Shown: positions 9,880 through 18,900 of the stretch, piece by piece
Layout of the letters: each line of letters starts with the position of its first letter
Numbering within the stretch: position 1 is the first letter of the stretch
Assembly (NCBI GenBank): GCA_964406465.1
Contig: CAYORT010000005.1
Location: forward strand, 62,001 to 126,000
DNA length: 64,000 bases
Origin: JAHEZL01 sp964406465
Lineage (GTDB): Bacteria; Bacteroidota; Bacteroidia; Flavobacteriales_C; GCA-002722245
Direction: 5' to 3'
Made by a program: the position numbers and the translations under genes
Notes under the pieces: model-generated
Seen by the model: the letters and a program-made list of their open reading frames with translations, nothing else
What the model was told of the DNA's origin: nothing
The model's database searches: none

Positions 9880-10532
9880 ATTTTCTGATTTTCAAATCGA
9901 ATCGTTCTTGCAGGGAAATTTTTAATCAATTGATGATCGTGCGTTGCCATTACAACTGTTGTTCCTTCTTTATTGATGTTGAACAATAATTTGATGATGC
10001 CTTCAGAAGTTTCTGGATCAAGATTGCCCGTAGGCTCATCAGCTAAAATGATGCGCGGACGATTTAACAATGCGCGCGCAATAGAAACTCTCTGTTGTTC
10101 ACCTCCCGATAATTGGTAAGGGAATTTGTTTTCGGTCTCAGCTAAATTAACTTCAAATAAAACTTCCTTAATTCGCGTTTCTATTTCGCTTTTGCTTTCC
10201 CAACCTGTGGCAGTTAGCACAAAACGAAGATTATCACCTATGGTTCTATCATTAAGTAATTGAAAGTCTTGAAATATTATCCCCAATTGCCTTCTTAATA
10301 ATGGAATTTCACTTCTCTTTATTTTTGATAAGTTGTAGTTTATAATTCTAGCTTCTCCACTTTTTGCCTCTAATTCGGCATAAAGCATTTTTAAAATACT
10401 ACTTTTTCCACTTCCTGTTTTACCAATTAAGTAAACAAATTCACCTTCGTGAATAGAAAGATTTATAGTGTCGAGAACCTTTTGTTCTCTTTGAAATACA
10501 CTGATATTTTTAATGCTAATAAGTTCGCTCAC
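9852..10532 (-). CDS. ftsE: FtsE-like ABC transporter ATP-binding protein
   Basis: A 226-residue ABC ATPase with Walker A GKTGSGKS (37-44), Q-loop FQDFQLL, signature LSGGEQQ and Walker B ILADEPTGNLD. The closest type is FtsE, which with membrane protein FtsX couples cell-wall hydrolases to division. The short length and absence of extra domains fit FtsE, but LolD/MacB-type ATPases share these motifs. The start is GTG at 10532, overlapping the end of the SGNH-protein gene by 17 bp, so it is the last gene of that minus-strand unit. No ftsX is present in the window. Confidence 0.75.
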   Translation of the reverse strand: MSELISIKNISVFQREQKVLDTINLSIHEGEFVYLIGKTGSGKSSILKMLYAELEAKSGEARIINYNLSKIKRSEIPLLRRQLGIIFQDFQLLNDRTIGDNLRFVLTATGWESKSEIETRIKEVLFEVNLAETENKFPYQLSGGEQQRVSIARALLNRPRIILADEPTGNLDPETSEGIIKLLFNINKEGTTVVMATHDHQLIKNFPARTIRFENQKIYEEGNNNA

Positions 10533-11421
10533 TTTCTTGTTGAATTAGTTGGTTTAATAATTTACTGAATTTGAGGGATGAGCTCAAATCGAAGTGATTT
10601 CCGTCTATATATTGAAACTCTTCGCAAAGGTTTGTTAAGTTAAAATACTTTACATTTTTTTCGTGGGCTAGTCTTTCAATTTTTGAATTAAATTCGGGTA
10701 AAATATTTTGTTCAAGTTCTATGAATCTCTTTTCGGCAGGCATTCGCAGAATGAAAACCCTGCCATGCTGTTTTAAATAATCAATAATGTTACTTAAGTA
10801 TTCCCATCTTTCGGCCGAAAAGCTTAGTTTTCTCAGTTCCGAACTAGAACTTGAGTATTTTGTATCACTAGAGCTTTTTCTTTGGGTACTGTCGAGCTTT
10901 AAGCGTGCTTCTAGCCAGCCGTCATCGTGCTGAATAGTTGTAGGAAATGTTTCGTTGTTATGTAAAACTAGCTTATAGTATGGGTTTACATTACGATAAA
11001 GATATTCGTAATTAGGCTTGCTATTTAGTGGCAAAACGAAATTAAGTTTTTCACTTTTCGAATGTTCATGTTGGTTATGATACACACCTAAGGGCTCAAC
11101 TTCAACTATATAGAGGCCATTTTTTACATCAGAACCGATTTTACTTCGTATGGCTTTGAAATAATTTTGCGAGTAAGGAGAATCGAATGAACTCATAGCA
11201 AAATTTAGCATCGGTCCATTATATTTCAAGTTTTTCATCAGCTCTTGGGGCCGAATTCCTTGAGAAGATCTAGAAGTACCAATAATTATTGAATTTCCAT
11301 CGTTTGTGATTTTGTTGTAGTAATAATCAACAAAACCTTTTGAATAGAAATTACCAACAAGGAAAACAAGAATTAAAGCAGGCAAACTAAGAAGAAAAAT
11401 TTTAAAGTAAATTTTTACCAT
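10516..11421 (-). CDS. Membrane-anchored SGNH/DltD-like acyltransferase candidate (module 1)
   Basis: The 301-residue protein has one N-terminal membrane segment (about residues 5-24) and the rest probably lies outside the inner membrane. It carries an SGNH-type signature: IIIGTSRS with candidate nucleophile Ser50, and DGNH with Asp273/His276 near the C-terminus. This arrangement resembles DltD, which transfers an acyl group from the shuttle tyrosine to the envelope polymer. It is clearly similar along its length to the protein at 47618-48556 (GxSRS, FILRMP/ILVRMP, DGxH). Its neighbours are an MBOAT, a carrier protein and an adenylating enzyme, which completes a dlt-like set. The enzymatic assignment is inference from motif and context. 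Confidence 0.65.
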   Translation of the reverse strand: MVKIYFKIFLLSLPALILVFLVGNFYSKGFVDYYYNKITNDGNSIIIGTSRSSQGIRPQELMKNLKYNGPMLNFAMSSFDSPYSQNYFKAIRSKIGSDVKNGLYIVEVEPLGVYHNQHEHSKSEKLNFVLPLNSKPNYEYLYRNVNPYYKLVLHNNETFPTTIQHDDGWLEARLKLDSTQRKSSSDTKYSSSSSELRKLSFSAERWEYLSNIIDYLKQHGRVFILRMPAEKRFIELEQNILPEFNSKIERLAHEKNVKYFNLTNLCEEFQYIDGNHFDLSSSLKFSKLLNQLIQQESERTY

Positions 11422-11490
11422 TGTGGCTAGTTTGAAGATTTCACTACTGCATACTCTGAGCCTCTGCTAATCGTTCTTTTTACTTAATTT

Positions 11491-12210
11491 TTAGCTGAAA
11501 ATGTGAAATTTCGCATTTTCTTCTTTTACAATTGTTTCTACCTCTTCTTGAGTGATCAAGGCATTTAACATAAACATAGCTTCATAGATCTCAACCGCTT
11601 CCTCAATTGTCTCTTTGTCGTTTTCTGCAACAAATCGGCTCATCATGATTTCCTTCACTCTGTAATATACGTTTGCGTAGAAATAGAACTTATTAAATTT
11701 AAGATATTTATCTACTAAAGTTTGATAGGTATTTGTATTGAATTTAGGAAAGATCGTACATGGTTTCTCTATTTTCAATGCATCAAAAATATCATCAAAT
11801 AAAAGGAAGTTGGCCATCTTCGAGATAGTTCCATCTGCTTCAAAATATGGTATATACGGATAAAGAAAGCATGAAAGCGGACGGAATTTGTGGTTTGGAC
11901 ACAGTCCGCCATAACCACATTTAATCGCATGAAAGGTAAGCGTCCAGCCATTCACATTTATTTCCTGCTTGGTTAAAGTCTTAGCAAATTCTGGGTCGAG
12001 TTGATTGTTCTTTAATAACCAATCCAATTCAAAATCAAAAAGAAAAATGACATGGGCCTCTTTATCGGCAAATTTTGTGTTTTTTAGGAATCTTGACATT
12101 TTGCAACAGCTTGATCCGCCGCAAGTATTCCAACAACCTTCAATTGAGAATTTTTTCGCTTCGTAAAATGGAGCTAAGTCGAATTCTGCCTGAATGTTTG
12201 TGTTTTCCAT
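11491..12210 (-). CDS. Cysteine-cluster protein, YkgJ-like (putative metal-binding)
   Basis: A 239-residue soluble protein with two cysteine groups: CWNTCGGSSCC near residues 22-32 and CGYGGLCPNHKFRPLSCFLYPY around 99-120. The RPLSCFLYPY element resembles the RPxxCRxYP end of the YkgJ family, whose clustered cysteines are thought to bind zinc or iron; spacing here is C-x3-C-x3-CC rather than the usual form. The C-terminal half is helical with no other motif that I recognise. It heads the minus-strand unit that continues into the SGNH protein (69 bp gap) and ftsE. Function unknown. Confidence 0.6.
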   Translation of the reverse strand: MENTNIQAEFDLAPFYEAKKFSIEGCWNTCGGSSCCKMSRFLKNTKFADKEAHVIFLFDFELDWLLKNNQLDPEFAKTLTKQEINVNGWTLTFHAIKCGYGGLCPNHKFRPLSCFLYPYIPYFEADGTISKMANFLLFDDIFDALKIEKPCTIFPKFNTNTYQTLVDKYLKFNKFYFYANVYYRVKEIMMSRFVAENDKETIEEAVEIYEAMFMLNALITQEEVETIVKEENAKFHIFS

Positions 12211-12341
12211 ATCTTTATTTCTTGAAATTATTGAACTATCTGATCGTCTTTATTTTGGAGCGAATTTAGAAATAAATTACCAATGTATTGGTGAAATTTC
12301 AATATTTGACTTTTATAAACGATTATTCTCGTTAGTTTTAG

Positions 12342-12349
12342 TACATTTG
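12342..12349 (+). promoter_or_regulatory. Possible -7 box for the MBOAT gene (module 1)
   Basis: TACATTTG matches TAnnTTTG exactly in the divergent 201-bp gap, about 60 bases before the MBOAT start. I do not see a -33 element at the expected 19-21 bp spacing. Confidence 0.4.
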
Positions 12350-12411
12350 CAAGTGAACAATAAAGGCTAGAATCATGTGTCATTGATTATGCTTGAATAA
12401 AAGAGTTTTTA

Positions 12412-13854
12412 ATGGTTTTTAATTCTCTACATTATCTTCTGTTTTTTTTACTGGTTACTATCGTTTATTTTATTTTTCCAGCAAAAAATAGATGGACTGT
12501 ATTGCTTGCGGCAAGTGTTTATTTCTATTCTACTTTTGAAAATCGATTCTTTGTCTTAGCTGCTTTTTCCATTCTAGTAAGCTTTTACGCTGCGATAAAG
12601 TCGCATGCTACGTTAGACGAATCGAGAAAGAAGTTTTATTTGCATCTATCTATTTGGACTAACATTTTCATTATTTGCGTTTTTAAGTATTTCAACTTTT
12701 TCATTCCCTCTATTTCATCTTCACTTTTAAATATCGGTCTCCATTTACCATCGACTTTTTTAGAAATTAGTATTCCCATAGGTATATCATTTTATACTTT
12801 TCAAATTATTGGTTATGCTTTAGATGTTCATTACGGCGTTGTAGAACCTGAGAGAAATTTGGGTAAGTATAGTTTGTATATGCTTTTTTTCCCAAAATTG
12901 GTAGCTGGTCCGATAGAACAATCAAATAATTTGTTGGCTCAAATTAATAAAGAACATCATTTTGATTATGATAGAGTCACCAGTGGTTTAAAGCTATTTG
13001 CTTGGGGTGTTTTTAAGAAGGTTTGTATTGCTGATCGGCTGTTTGCTTTTGGAAGTCAGGTAATTGATAACCCAGATCAAAATACGGGTTTAAAGGCTAT
13101 TGTTGGGTTTTATGTCTTGTTCATTCAAATGTATGCTGATTTCTCGGGTTATTCCGACATGGCTGTTGGTATATCGCGAATATTTGGTTTTGAATTGGTG
13201 AAGAATTTCAATCGACCGATGATAAGTCAAACGGTGACTGAATTTTGGAAGAGGTACCATATGTCACTTTACCATTGGTTCATAGAGTATATTTACAATC
13301 CCTTGTCTTTTTATTTGCGTGATTGGAAGAAGTTTGGGGTTGTCTTGGCTATTTTGATAACATTTACCTTAAGTGGTTTGTGGCACGGCGCAACAATTCC
13401 CTTTGTGATATATGGTTTGTTGCAAGCAATTGCAATTATTGTAGAATATCTTACTGCTCCTTGGCGAGAAAGAATGAAGCTTTCTATACCGTCTGTGATT
13501 TATAAATACATAGGAATATTTTTAACATTTCATTTTGTCTTATTTTCAGAAATGTTCTTTTACACTAGCAGTGTTGATGAAGCGCTAAATTTCTTTAAAT
13601 CATTTACTTTGATTGAAAAGAGTCAGTTTGGTTTTTATCTTTTTGATGATAAAGCTGTTGAGTTTAAACTTGCCTTTGTGGCAATTGGTATTTTGCTTTT
13701 TGCTGAATATATGCAGGGTAGGACGGATAATTATTTGTCGTTCCACAAGAAGTGGCCTAAAGCAATTAGATGGAGTGTTTATTCTATTTTTATTTTAGTA
13801 ATTGTATTCTTCGCTGTATTGCGCACTTCTGAATTTGAATATGCCCAATTTTAA
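12412..13854 (+). CDS. MBOAT-family O-acyltransferase with C-terminal acyl-shuttle motif (module 1)
   Basis: A 480-residue polytopic membrane protein of the AlgI/DltB type. It starts MVFNSLHYLLFFLL and carries the family landmarks LVAGPIEQ (163-170), ADFSGYSDMAVG (about 242-253), TEFWKRYHMSL and SGLWHGA with the presumed catalytic His325. MBOAT proteins of this class carry acyl groups from a cytoplasmic thioester across the membrane. The last six residues are FEYAQF (475-480), which fits the F-x-Y-x-x-F shuttle hexapeptide known from DltX and from MBOATs with the motif fused; Tyr477 would be the acyl carrier. Carrier-protein and ligase genes lie just downstream on the other strand, and a DltD-like gene upstream. 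Confidence 0.9.
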   Translation: MVFNSLHYLLFFLLVTIVYFIFPAKNRWTVLLAASVYFYSTFENRFFVLAAFSILVSFYAAIKSHATLDESRKKFYLHLSIWTNIFIICVFKYFNFFIPSISSSLLNIGLHLPSTFLEISIPIGISFYTFQIIGYALDVHYGVVEPERNLGKYSLYMLFFPKLVAGPIEQSNNLLAQINKEHHFDYDRVTSGLKLFAWGVFKKVCIADRLFAFGSQVIDNPDQNTGLKAIVGFYVLFIQMYADFSGYSDMAVGISRIFGFELVKNFNRPMISQTVTEFWKRYHMSLYHWFIEYIYNPLSFYLRDWKKFGVVLAILITFTLSGLWHGATIPFVIYGLLQAIAIIVEYLTAPWRERMKLSIPSVIYKYIGIFLTFHFVLFSEMFFYTSSVDEALNFFKSFTLIEKSQFGFYLFDDKAVEFKLAFVAIGILLFAEYMQGRTDNYLSFHKKWPKAIRWSVYSIFILVIVFFAVLRTSEFEYAQF

Positions 13855-13890
13855 GTATTAAGCAGCTTTAGCTCCAACTACATAAAAGTA

Positions 13891-13930
13891 AAAAGGAGAT
13901 GAATTTCATGACTGATTTTCATCTCCTTTT
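13891..13930. terminator. Intrinsic terminator after the MBOAT gene
   Basis: AAAAGGAGATGAA (13891-13903) pairs perfectly with TTCATCTCCTTTT (13918-13930), giving a 13-bp stem and a 14-nt loop followed by a T run. It sits 36 bp after the MBOAT stop. Confidence 0.75.
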
Positions 13931-13938
13931 TAAACAAG

Positions 13939-13976
13939 AATACTGCATCGTAAATAAATTTTTACGATGCAGTATT
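13939..13976. terminator. Second hairpin terminator, mainly for the carrier-protein operon
   Basis: AATACTGCATCGTAAA (13939-13954) pairs with TTTACGATGCAGTATT (13961-13976): a perfect 16-bp stem with a 6-nt loop. It ends 1 base before the carrier-protein stop codon on the minus strand. Together with the preceding hairpin it insulates the convergent genes. Confidence 0.75.
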
Positions 13977-13977
13977 T

Positions 13978-14220
13978 TTAAAGATTAGTTGATTTTTTTT
14001 GGATCACCTGAAGAAGGTCTCCTACATTTTTTAAGCCCATTATATCCCTGAAGTGAAATTTGAGTCCAAATTCTTTCTCTACTTCAGCAATAAAAATTAC
14101 GTTCGTCATTGATGTCCATTTTTCAACATCCTTTGCTGTCATTTCTGGGGTTGCTTTGATATTCGGATTTTCAAATATCTTTTGCATAATTGGATTTAGT
14201 CTTTCAATAATTTTTTCCAT
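13978..14220 (-). CDS. Acyl/peptidyl carrier protein (DltC-like)
   Basis: An 80-residue helical carrier protein. The 4'-phosphopantetheine site is Ser37 in EKWTSMTNVIFIAEVEKEF, which aligns with the W-D-S-L form of DltC and related carriers rather than the D-S-L-D of fatty-acid ACP. Its gene follows the adenylating enzyme by 2 bp, so the two form an operon and the enzyme very probably loads this carrier. By analogy with DltA-DltC the aminoacyl or acyl thioester would be the donor for the adjacent MBOAT. Which group is loaded is unknown. Confidence 0.85.
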   Translation of the reverse strand: MEKIIERLNPIMQKIFENPNIKATPEMTAKDVEKWTSMTNVIFIAEVEKEFGLKFHFRDIMGLKNVGDLLQVIQKKSTNL

Positions 14221-14222
14221 TT

Positions 14223-15755
14223 TTATTCGTTTTCAAAAAGTTCTTTTAATCTATTTCTGTCTGTTTTCCCGCTTAAACTTAGTGGTAAATTTTCAATTGA
14301 GAAAATCTTTTCAGGAATCATGTAAGGAGGTAAATTCTCCTTCAAGTAATCTACCAGTTTTTGATTTTCAAAATTATACTGCTCAATTGCCATGTAGATG
14401 GAGGTTGCACCGATTTTGTTTTTGATAGTAAATGCAGCAAGATTTGCACCGCTGCAAAACTTTTTCGCATGAAACTCTATTTCACCTAATTCAACACGAT
14501 AACCATTCACTTTAATTTGATGGTCAATTCTTCCGCAATACAAAATATTTCCTTTCTCGTTCTCAAAAACCAAATCCCCTGTTCTATAGGCTAACCCCTT
14601 GTAATTTTTGTGTTCAATATTGATAAAGGAAGCTTTTGTTTTTTCTTCGTCTTTCCAATAGTGAGTGGAGGTTTGAGGACCATAGATGACCAATTCTCCT
14701 TTTTCACCTTGAGGAACCTCTTTGTAGTTTTCATCTACAATCATAGTTCCCATTTTATTTAAAGCTTTACCGATACCGATTACTCCATTAAAAGCTTCAC
14801 TATTGCCTTCATCCCAAAAATACTCTGTCATAAATACAGTGGCTTCTGTTGGACCGTAGGTATTGATTATTTTTCCGTTTGGAGTGCACTTTAACCAACC
14901 CGATGCTGATTTTTCATACAAGGCTTCACCACAAAACAACGACCATTTGAGGTGAGGTAAGTTTATTTGTTCGTAGTAGGGCTGCAAGTAATTTATCACC
15001 GAAGGCACCATATAGGCCTTAGTGATATGGTGATCCATTAAAATTTGCAACACTTCTAAGTACATAATTCCTTCCTGCGGCACAATATAAACACTAGCTC
15101 CTGCACAAAATGGAAGTAGGGTAGGTAATACAGAAAAATCGAAGGTAAGCTCAAACATTTGTATGAATCTATCTTCGCAATTGAAGTCGTATTTTGGTTC
15201 CAGCAGATGCACATGAGCCAAAGCCATTACGTTTTGATGGCTAATAGGAACCCCCTTAGGTTTTCCTGTGCTTCCTGAAGTGAATAGCAGATAGATAAGG
15301 TCTTCGCCTTTAATTTCAGCAAAATTGTAGTCCAGTGTTCCGTTGGTTACCGTATTGGTTTTAACAAATTCTATTTCACCTTTCAGTCTTTCTTTAAGCT
15401 CCACTAAACCTTCAGTTTCTTCAGCGTACAGCAATATCTTAATTCCTGCATCTTTTATGATGCCTGCGGCTCTGTCGGCAGGGTGTTTTTTATTGATGGG
15501 CACATAAGCTGCGCCGGTCGACATCACTGCCCAAATTGAAGCATATGTATTCACATGCTCATTGGTGTACAATCCAATCAATTTCGAGTTAATCGAAGAG
15601 GAGATGATCTGTCTTTTTATTTCGCTAATGATACTCAAAAACTGTTCGTAAGAGTAGCTAACATCTTGAATAAAGATGGCTTCTCTTTGGGCATGTTTTT
15701 TACAACTGTCGATGAACAGCTGATAAATGGTATGTGCTGAGTGGTTTTCCGACAT
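14223..15755 (-). CDS. Adenylation-domain ligase (DltA-like amino acid/acyl activating enzyme)
   Basis: The 510-residue protein is a stand-alone ANL-superfamily adenylation enzyme. It has the P-loop LLFTSGSTGKPKGV (156-169), A5 motif NTYGPTEATVF (about 298-308), A7 YRTGDLV (390-396), hinge GRIDHQIKVNGYRVE and A10 catalytic Lys497 (LSLSGKTDR). Length and motif set match DltA (D-alanine-carrier protein ligase) and amino-acid adenylation domains. It is the first gene of a two-gene operon with the carrier protein. In a dlt-like scheme it would activate an amino or organic acid with ATP and load it on Ser37 of the carrier. Specificity cannot be read reliably by eye. Confidence 0.87.
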   Translation of the reverse strand: MSENHSAHTIYQLFIDSCKKHAQREAIFIQDVSYSYEQFLSIISEIKRQIISSSINSKLIGLYTNEHVNTYASIWAVMSTGAAYVPINKKHPADRAAGIIKDAGIKILLYAEETEGLVELKERLKGEIEFVKTNTVTNGTLDYNFAEIKGEDLIYLLFTSGSTGKPKGVPISHQNVMALAHVHLLEPKYDFNCEDRFIQMFELTFDFSVLPTLLPFCAGASVYIVPQEGIMYLEVLQILMDHHITKAYMVPSVINYLQPYYEQINLPHLKWSLFCGEALYEKSASGWLKCTPNGKIINTYGPTEATVFMTEYFWDEGNSEAFNGVIGIGKALNKMGTMIVDENYKEVPQGEKGELVIYGPQTSTHYWKDEEKTKASFINIEHKNYKGLAYRTGDLVFENEKGNILYCGRIDHQIKVNGYRVELGEIEFHAKKFCSGANLAAFTIKNKIGATSIYMAIEQYNFENQKLVDYLKENLPPYMIPEKIFSIENLPLSLSGKTDRNRLKELFENE

Positions 15756-15925
15756 ATTATTTAAAGCAGCTACAAATATAAAATTTTATGTTGTCGACAC
15801 CCGATAAAACGCACTAAATACATCAAAAAAATCGTTTTAACAGAGCTTGGTTGATAATTATTGATTGGCCAAACTTTATCGCCCTTCGCCTTTATATACA
15901 TTTAACCTGAATAAAAGTCATTTCC

Positions 15926-18900
15926 ATGAATTATAGAATCATATTTTCGGTCTTCGTTTTTATGCTGATTTCTAAAATCGGTTTTACTCAACGAACCAGT
16001 ATATACACCAATATTGATGCGGGCTACAAAAAAGCTATGGAGCTGTATCAAAAGGAGAAATACAGTGCGGCGCAGCGTGAATTTCAGCATGTTTTGTTGG
16101 AGAATACAGATCCTTTTGCGGAGGTGAAGATGAATGCCGAGTTTTATGTGGCGATGTGCTCGTTCAAGTTGTTTAACAAGGATGCCGAGGAACTTTTTAT
16201 TTCGTTCATGAAGAGAAATCCTCATTCTCCAATGGTGAAAGATGCTCGTTTTTACTTGGGTATTTTCAACTATAGAAAGCAAAATTGGAGTCGTTCTGTG
16301 GAGTGGTTTGAGCAAGTAAGAACACATGATTTGTCGGCAGAGCAAGTGAAGGAGTTTAATTTTAAATTGGGTTATTCTTATCTAATGAAGGGCGATTCTG
16401 CAAAGGCCCAAACTCAGCTTTATACTGCAAAACAAGAAGAATCGGAGTATAAAATTCCTGCGCTTTTTTACTATTCTCACTTAGAATATACCAAGGGCAA
16501 TTATGAAACGGCTTTAATTGGTTTTGAGCAATTGAAGGGCGATGCTGATTTCGGACCGATTGTACCTTACTACATCTCTCAAATCTATTATTTGCAAAGA
16601 AAATATAGAGAATTGGTGGATTACGCTACACCTTTGTTAGACAGCGCGAAACCGGCAAGGATGGCCGAGATATCAAGATTGATTGGTGATGGACATTATG
16701 CTTTAGATGAGTATGCACAGGCTTTGCCTTACTTAAAAAAGTATGTAGAGCTTACCAATACAAGCAATAATGATGATTTGTACCAATTGGCATTTTGTCT
16801 GTATAAAGTTGGTCAGTACGAAGAAGCTATTAAAATTTTTCAAAAGGTAGTTGATAAATCAACTGCAATAGGACAAATGTCTCTTTATTATTTGGGTGAT
16901 TGCTATATGAAAACCAACAATAAAGAAGCTGCTCGTGGTGCTTTTCGATTTGCGTCGAAGGGTGATTTCGACACAGTAATTGCAGAAAACTCTACTTTCA
17001 ACTACGCTAAACTTTCTTATGAATTGTCGATAGATCCTTATCATGAAGCTATTTATGCTTTAGAAGATTTTATTCGTAGATTCCCTAATTCTCCTAGAAT
17101 TGATGATGCAAGAAGATACTTGTTGGAAGTATATTTAACCACCAATGATTATCGTCAAGCGATTATGGCTATCGATAAAATTCAAAGAAAAACTCCTCAA
17201 TTAAACTATGCCTATCAAAGAATTGCTTACTACCGTGCTATTGAGGTGTTTAACGATGAAAAAGTGGTAGTTGCAGAAGGTAATGCGAAGCAGAATTTTA
17301 TTGAAGCAATTTATTACTTCAACAAATCACTTGCATATCCTGTAGATCCTAAGATAACAGCGCAAAGTTATTACTGGAAAGGGGAAGCGTATTATCGTTT
17401 AGGAAGAGTGGATTCTGCCATTTTGAGTTACAATAAATTTTTAGCTTCTCCTGCGGCTTCTTCTCTAAGCATTGAAAAGGAAGTTTATTACAACATGGGG
17501 TATTGCTATTTCGACAAGAAAGACTATAAAACCGCAGCAGAAGCGTTTAGAAAATATTTTGCTGAAAACGAAAGATTGCGTTCTCATAAAATGAACGATG
17601 CATTAATAAAATCGGCCGATTGCTATTTGTTGATGCATTCTTATACTACAGCTTCTGCCTTTTACCAAAAGGCTATGGAAAATGGAAATTTGAGAGGAGA
17701 TTATGTGTTGAATAACTTGGCTTATTCGTATGAATTGTCACGCCGTCCTACCGACCAAGCAGATGTTTTGATTTCATTGATTACAAAGTATCCGCAGTCG
17801 CCATATGTAGATGATGCTAAGTTTAAAATAGGTGAGATTTACACTTTTGCCGGTAAGAACGAGGATGCAATTAAGTATTACTCTAAAGTTATTAATGAAC
17901 ATGGAACCAATGCAGAGTTGGTTCAAAAGGCATATGAAGGTATTGGCTCTATATACAGAGCTCAGTCGAAAAATGCGGAAGCGATGACGTATTACGAGAA
18001 AGCCATTAAAGAGAATCCTAGTTCTTCCTTGGTTAAGCCTCTATTGGAAATTTATAAAGATTTATGTGTAGCAGCGGGTACTTTAGAAAGATATGAAGTT
18101 TTTACAGGATCGGTGGGCGGTCCGACTTTGGGTTCTTTTGAGAAAGATAGTTTGGTTTATGCTATTGCCATCAATAAATATATAGCCGACGATTTCAAAG
18201 GAGCTCAAATGAGTTTTCAAGATTATTTGAATCAGTTTCCAAGTGGTTTCTTTGCTGTTGACGCGCACTTCTTCTTAGCTGAATGTTTATATGTGAGAGA
18301 GCTTTACGACAATGCTTTGCCACATTATTTATTTGTTATTGAAAAGCCGCGTGCAGAGCATACAGAAGTGGCTTTGTATAAGGCAGCAGGCATTTATCAG
18401 TGGTTGAAGAAATTTGACGAAGCCATTAAGTACTTCTCTTCTTTGGAAGAAATATCGCAAGTTCCAGCCTACGAATATGAAGCACAACTGAGTTTGATGC
18501 GCGATTATGCTAAGATGCAAAATCATGAGAAGGCAATTATGTATGCTCAAAAAGTGCTTAAAAATCAGTTGAGTAATGATGCGGAAAAACAAGAAGCAAA
18601 TATGGTTTTAGGAAGAAATCATTTAGCATTATTTGATTGGAGTGCTGCAAAACAACATTTCGATGCTGTGCTGTTGGGTGGTAAAAATGAAATGGCTGCC
18701 GAAGCAAGATATTCCTTGGCATACATATTATATGTGCAAATGCGCTATGATGAATCGATAGATGCTATTTACGATTTCGCTAAAAAGTTTGGTAATTACA
18801 AAACATGGGTGTCGAAAGGGTTGATTTTACTATCAGATGATTTCTTGGCTAAAGGAGATAAGTTTCAAGCTAAATATGCTTTAGAATCGGTGATTAATAA

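Noticed and set aside
13978..14220. Fatty-acid synthesis ACP
   Set aside because: The serine context W-T-S-M and the operon with an adenylating ligase fit a DltC-like carrier, not AcpP with its D-S-L-D motif.
14060..14425. Plus-strand open frame of 121 codons
   Set aside because: It is antisense to the carrier-protein and ligase genes, whose motifs are unmistakable.
15902..16345. Minus-strand open frame of 147 codons
   Set aside because: Antisense to the signal peptide and first repeats of the TPR protein; no recognisable motif.
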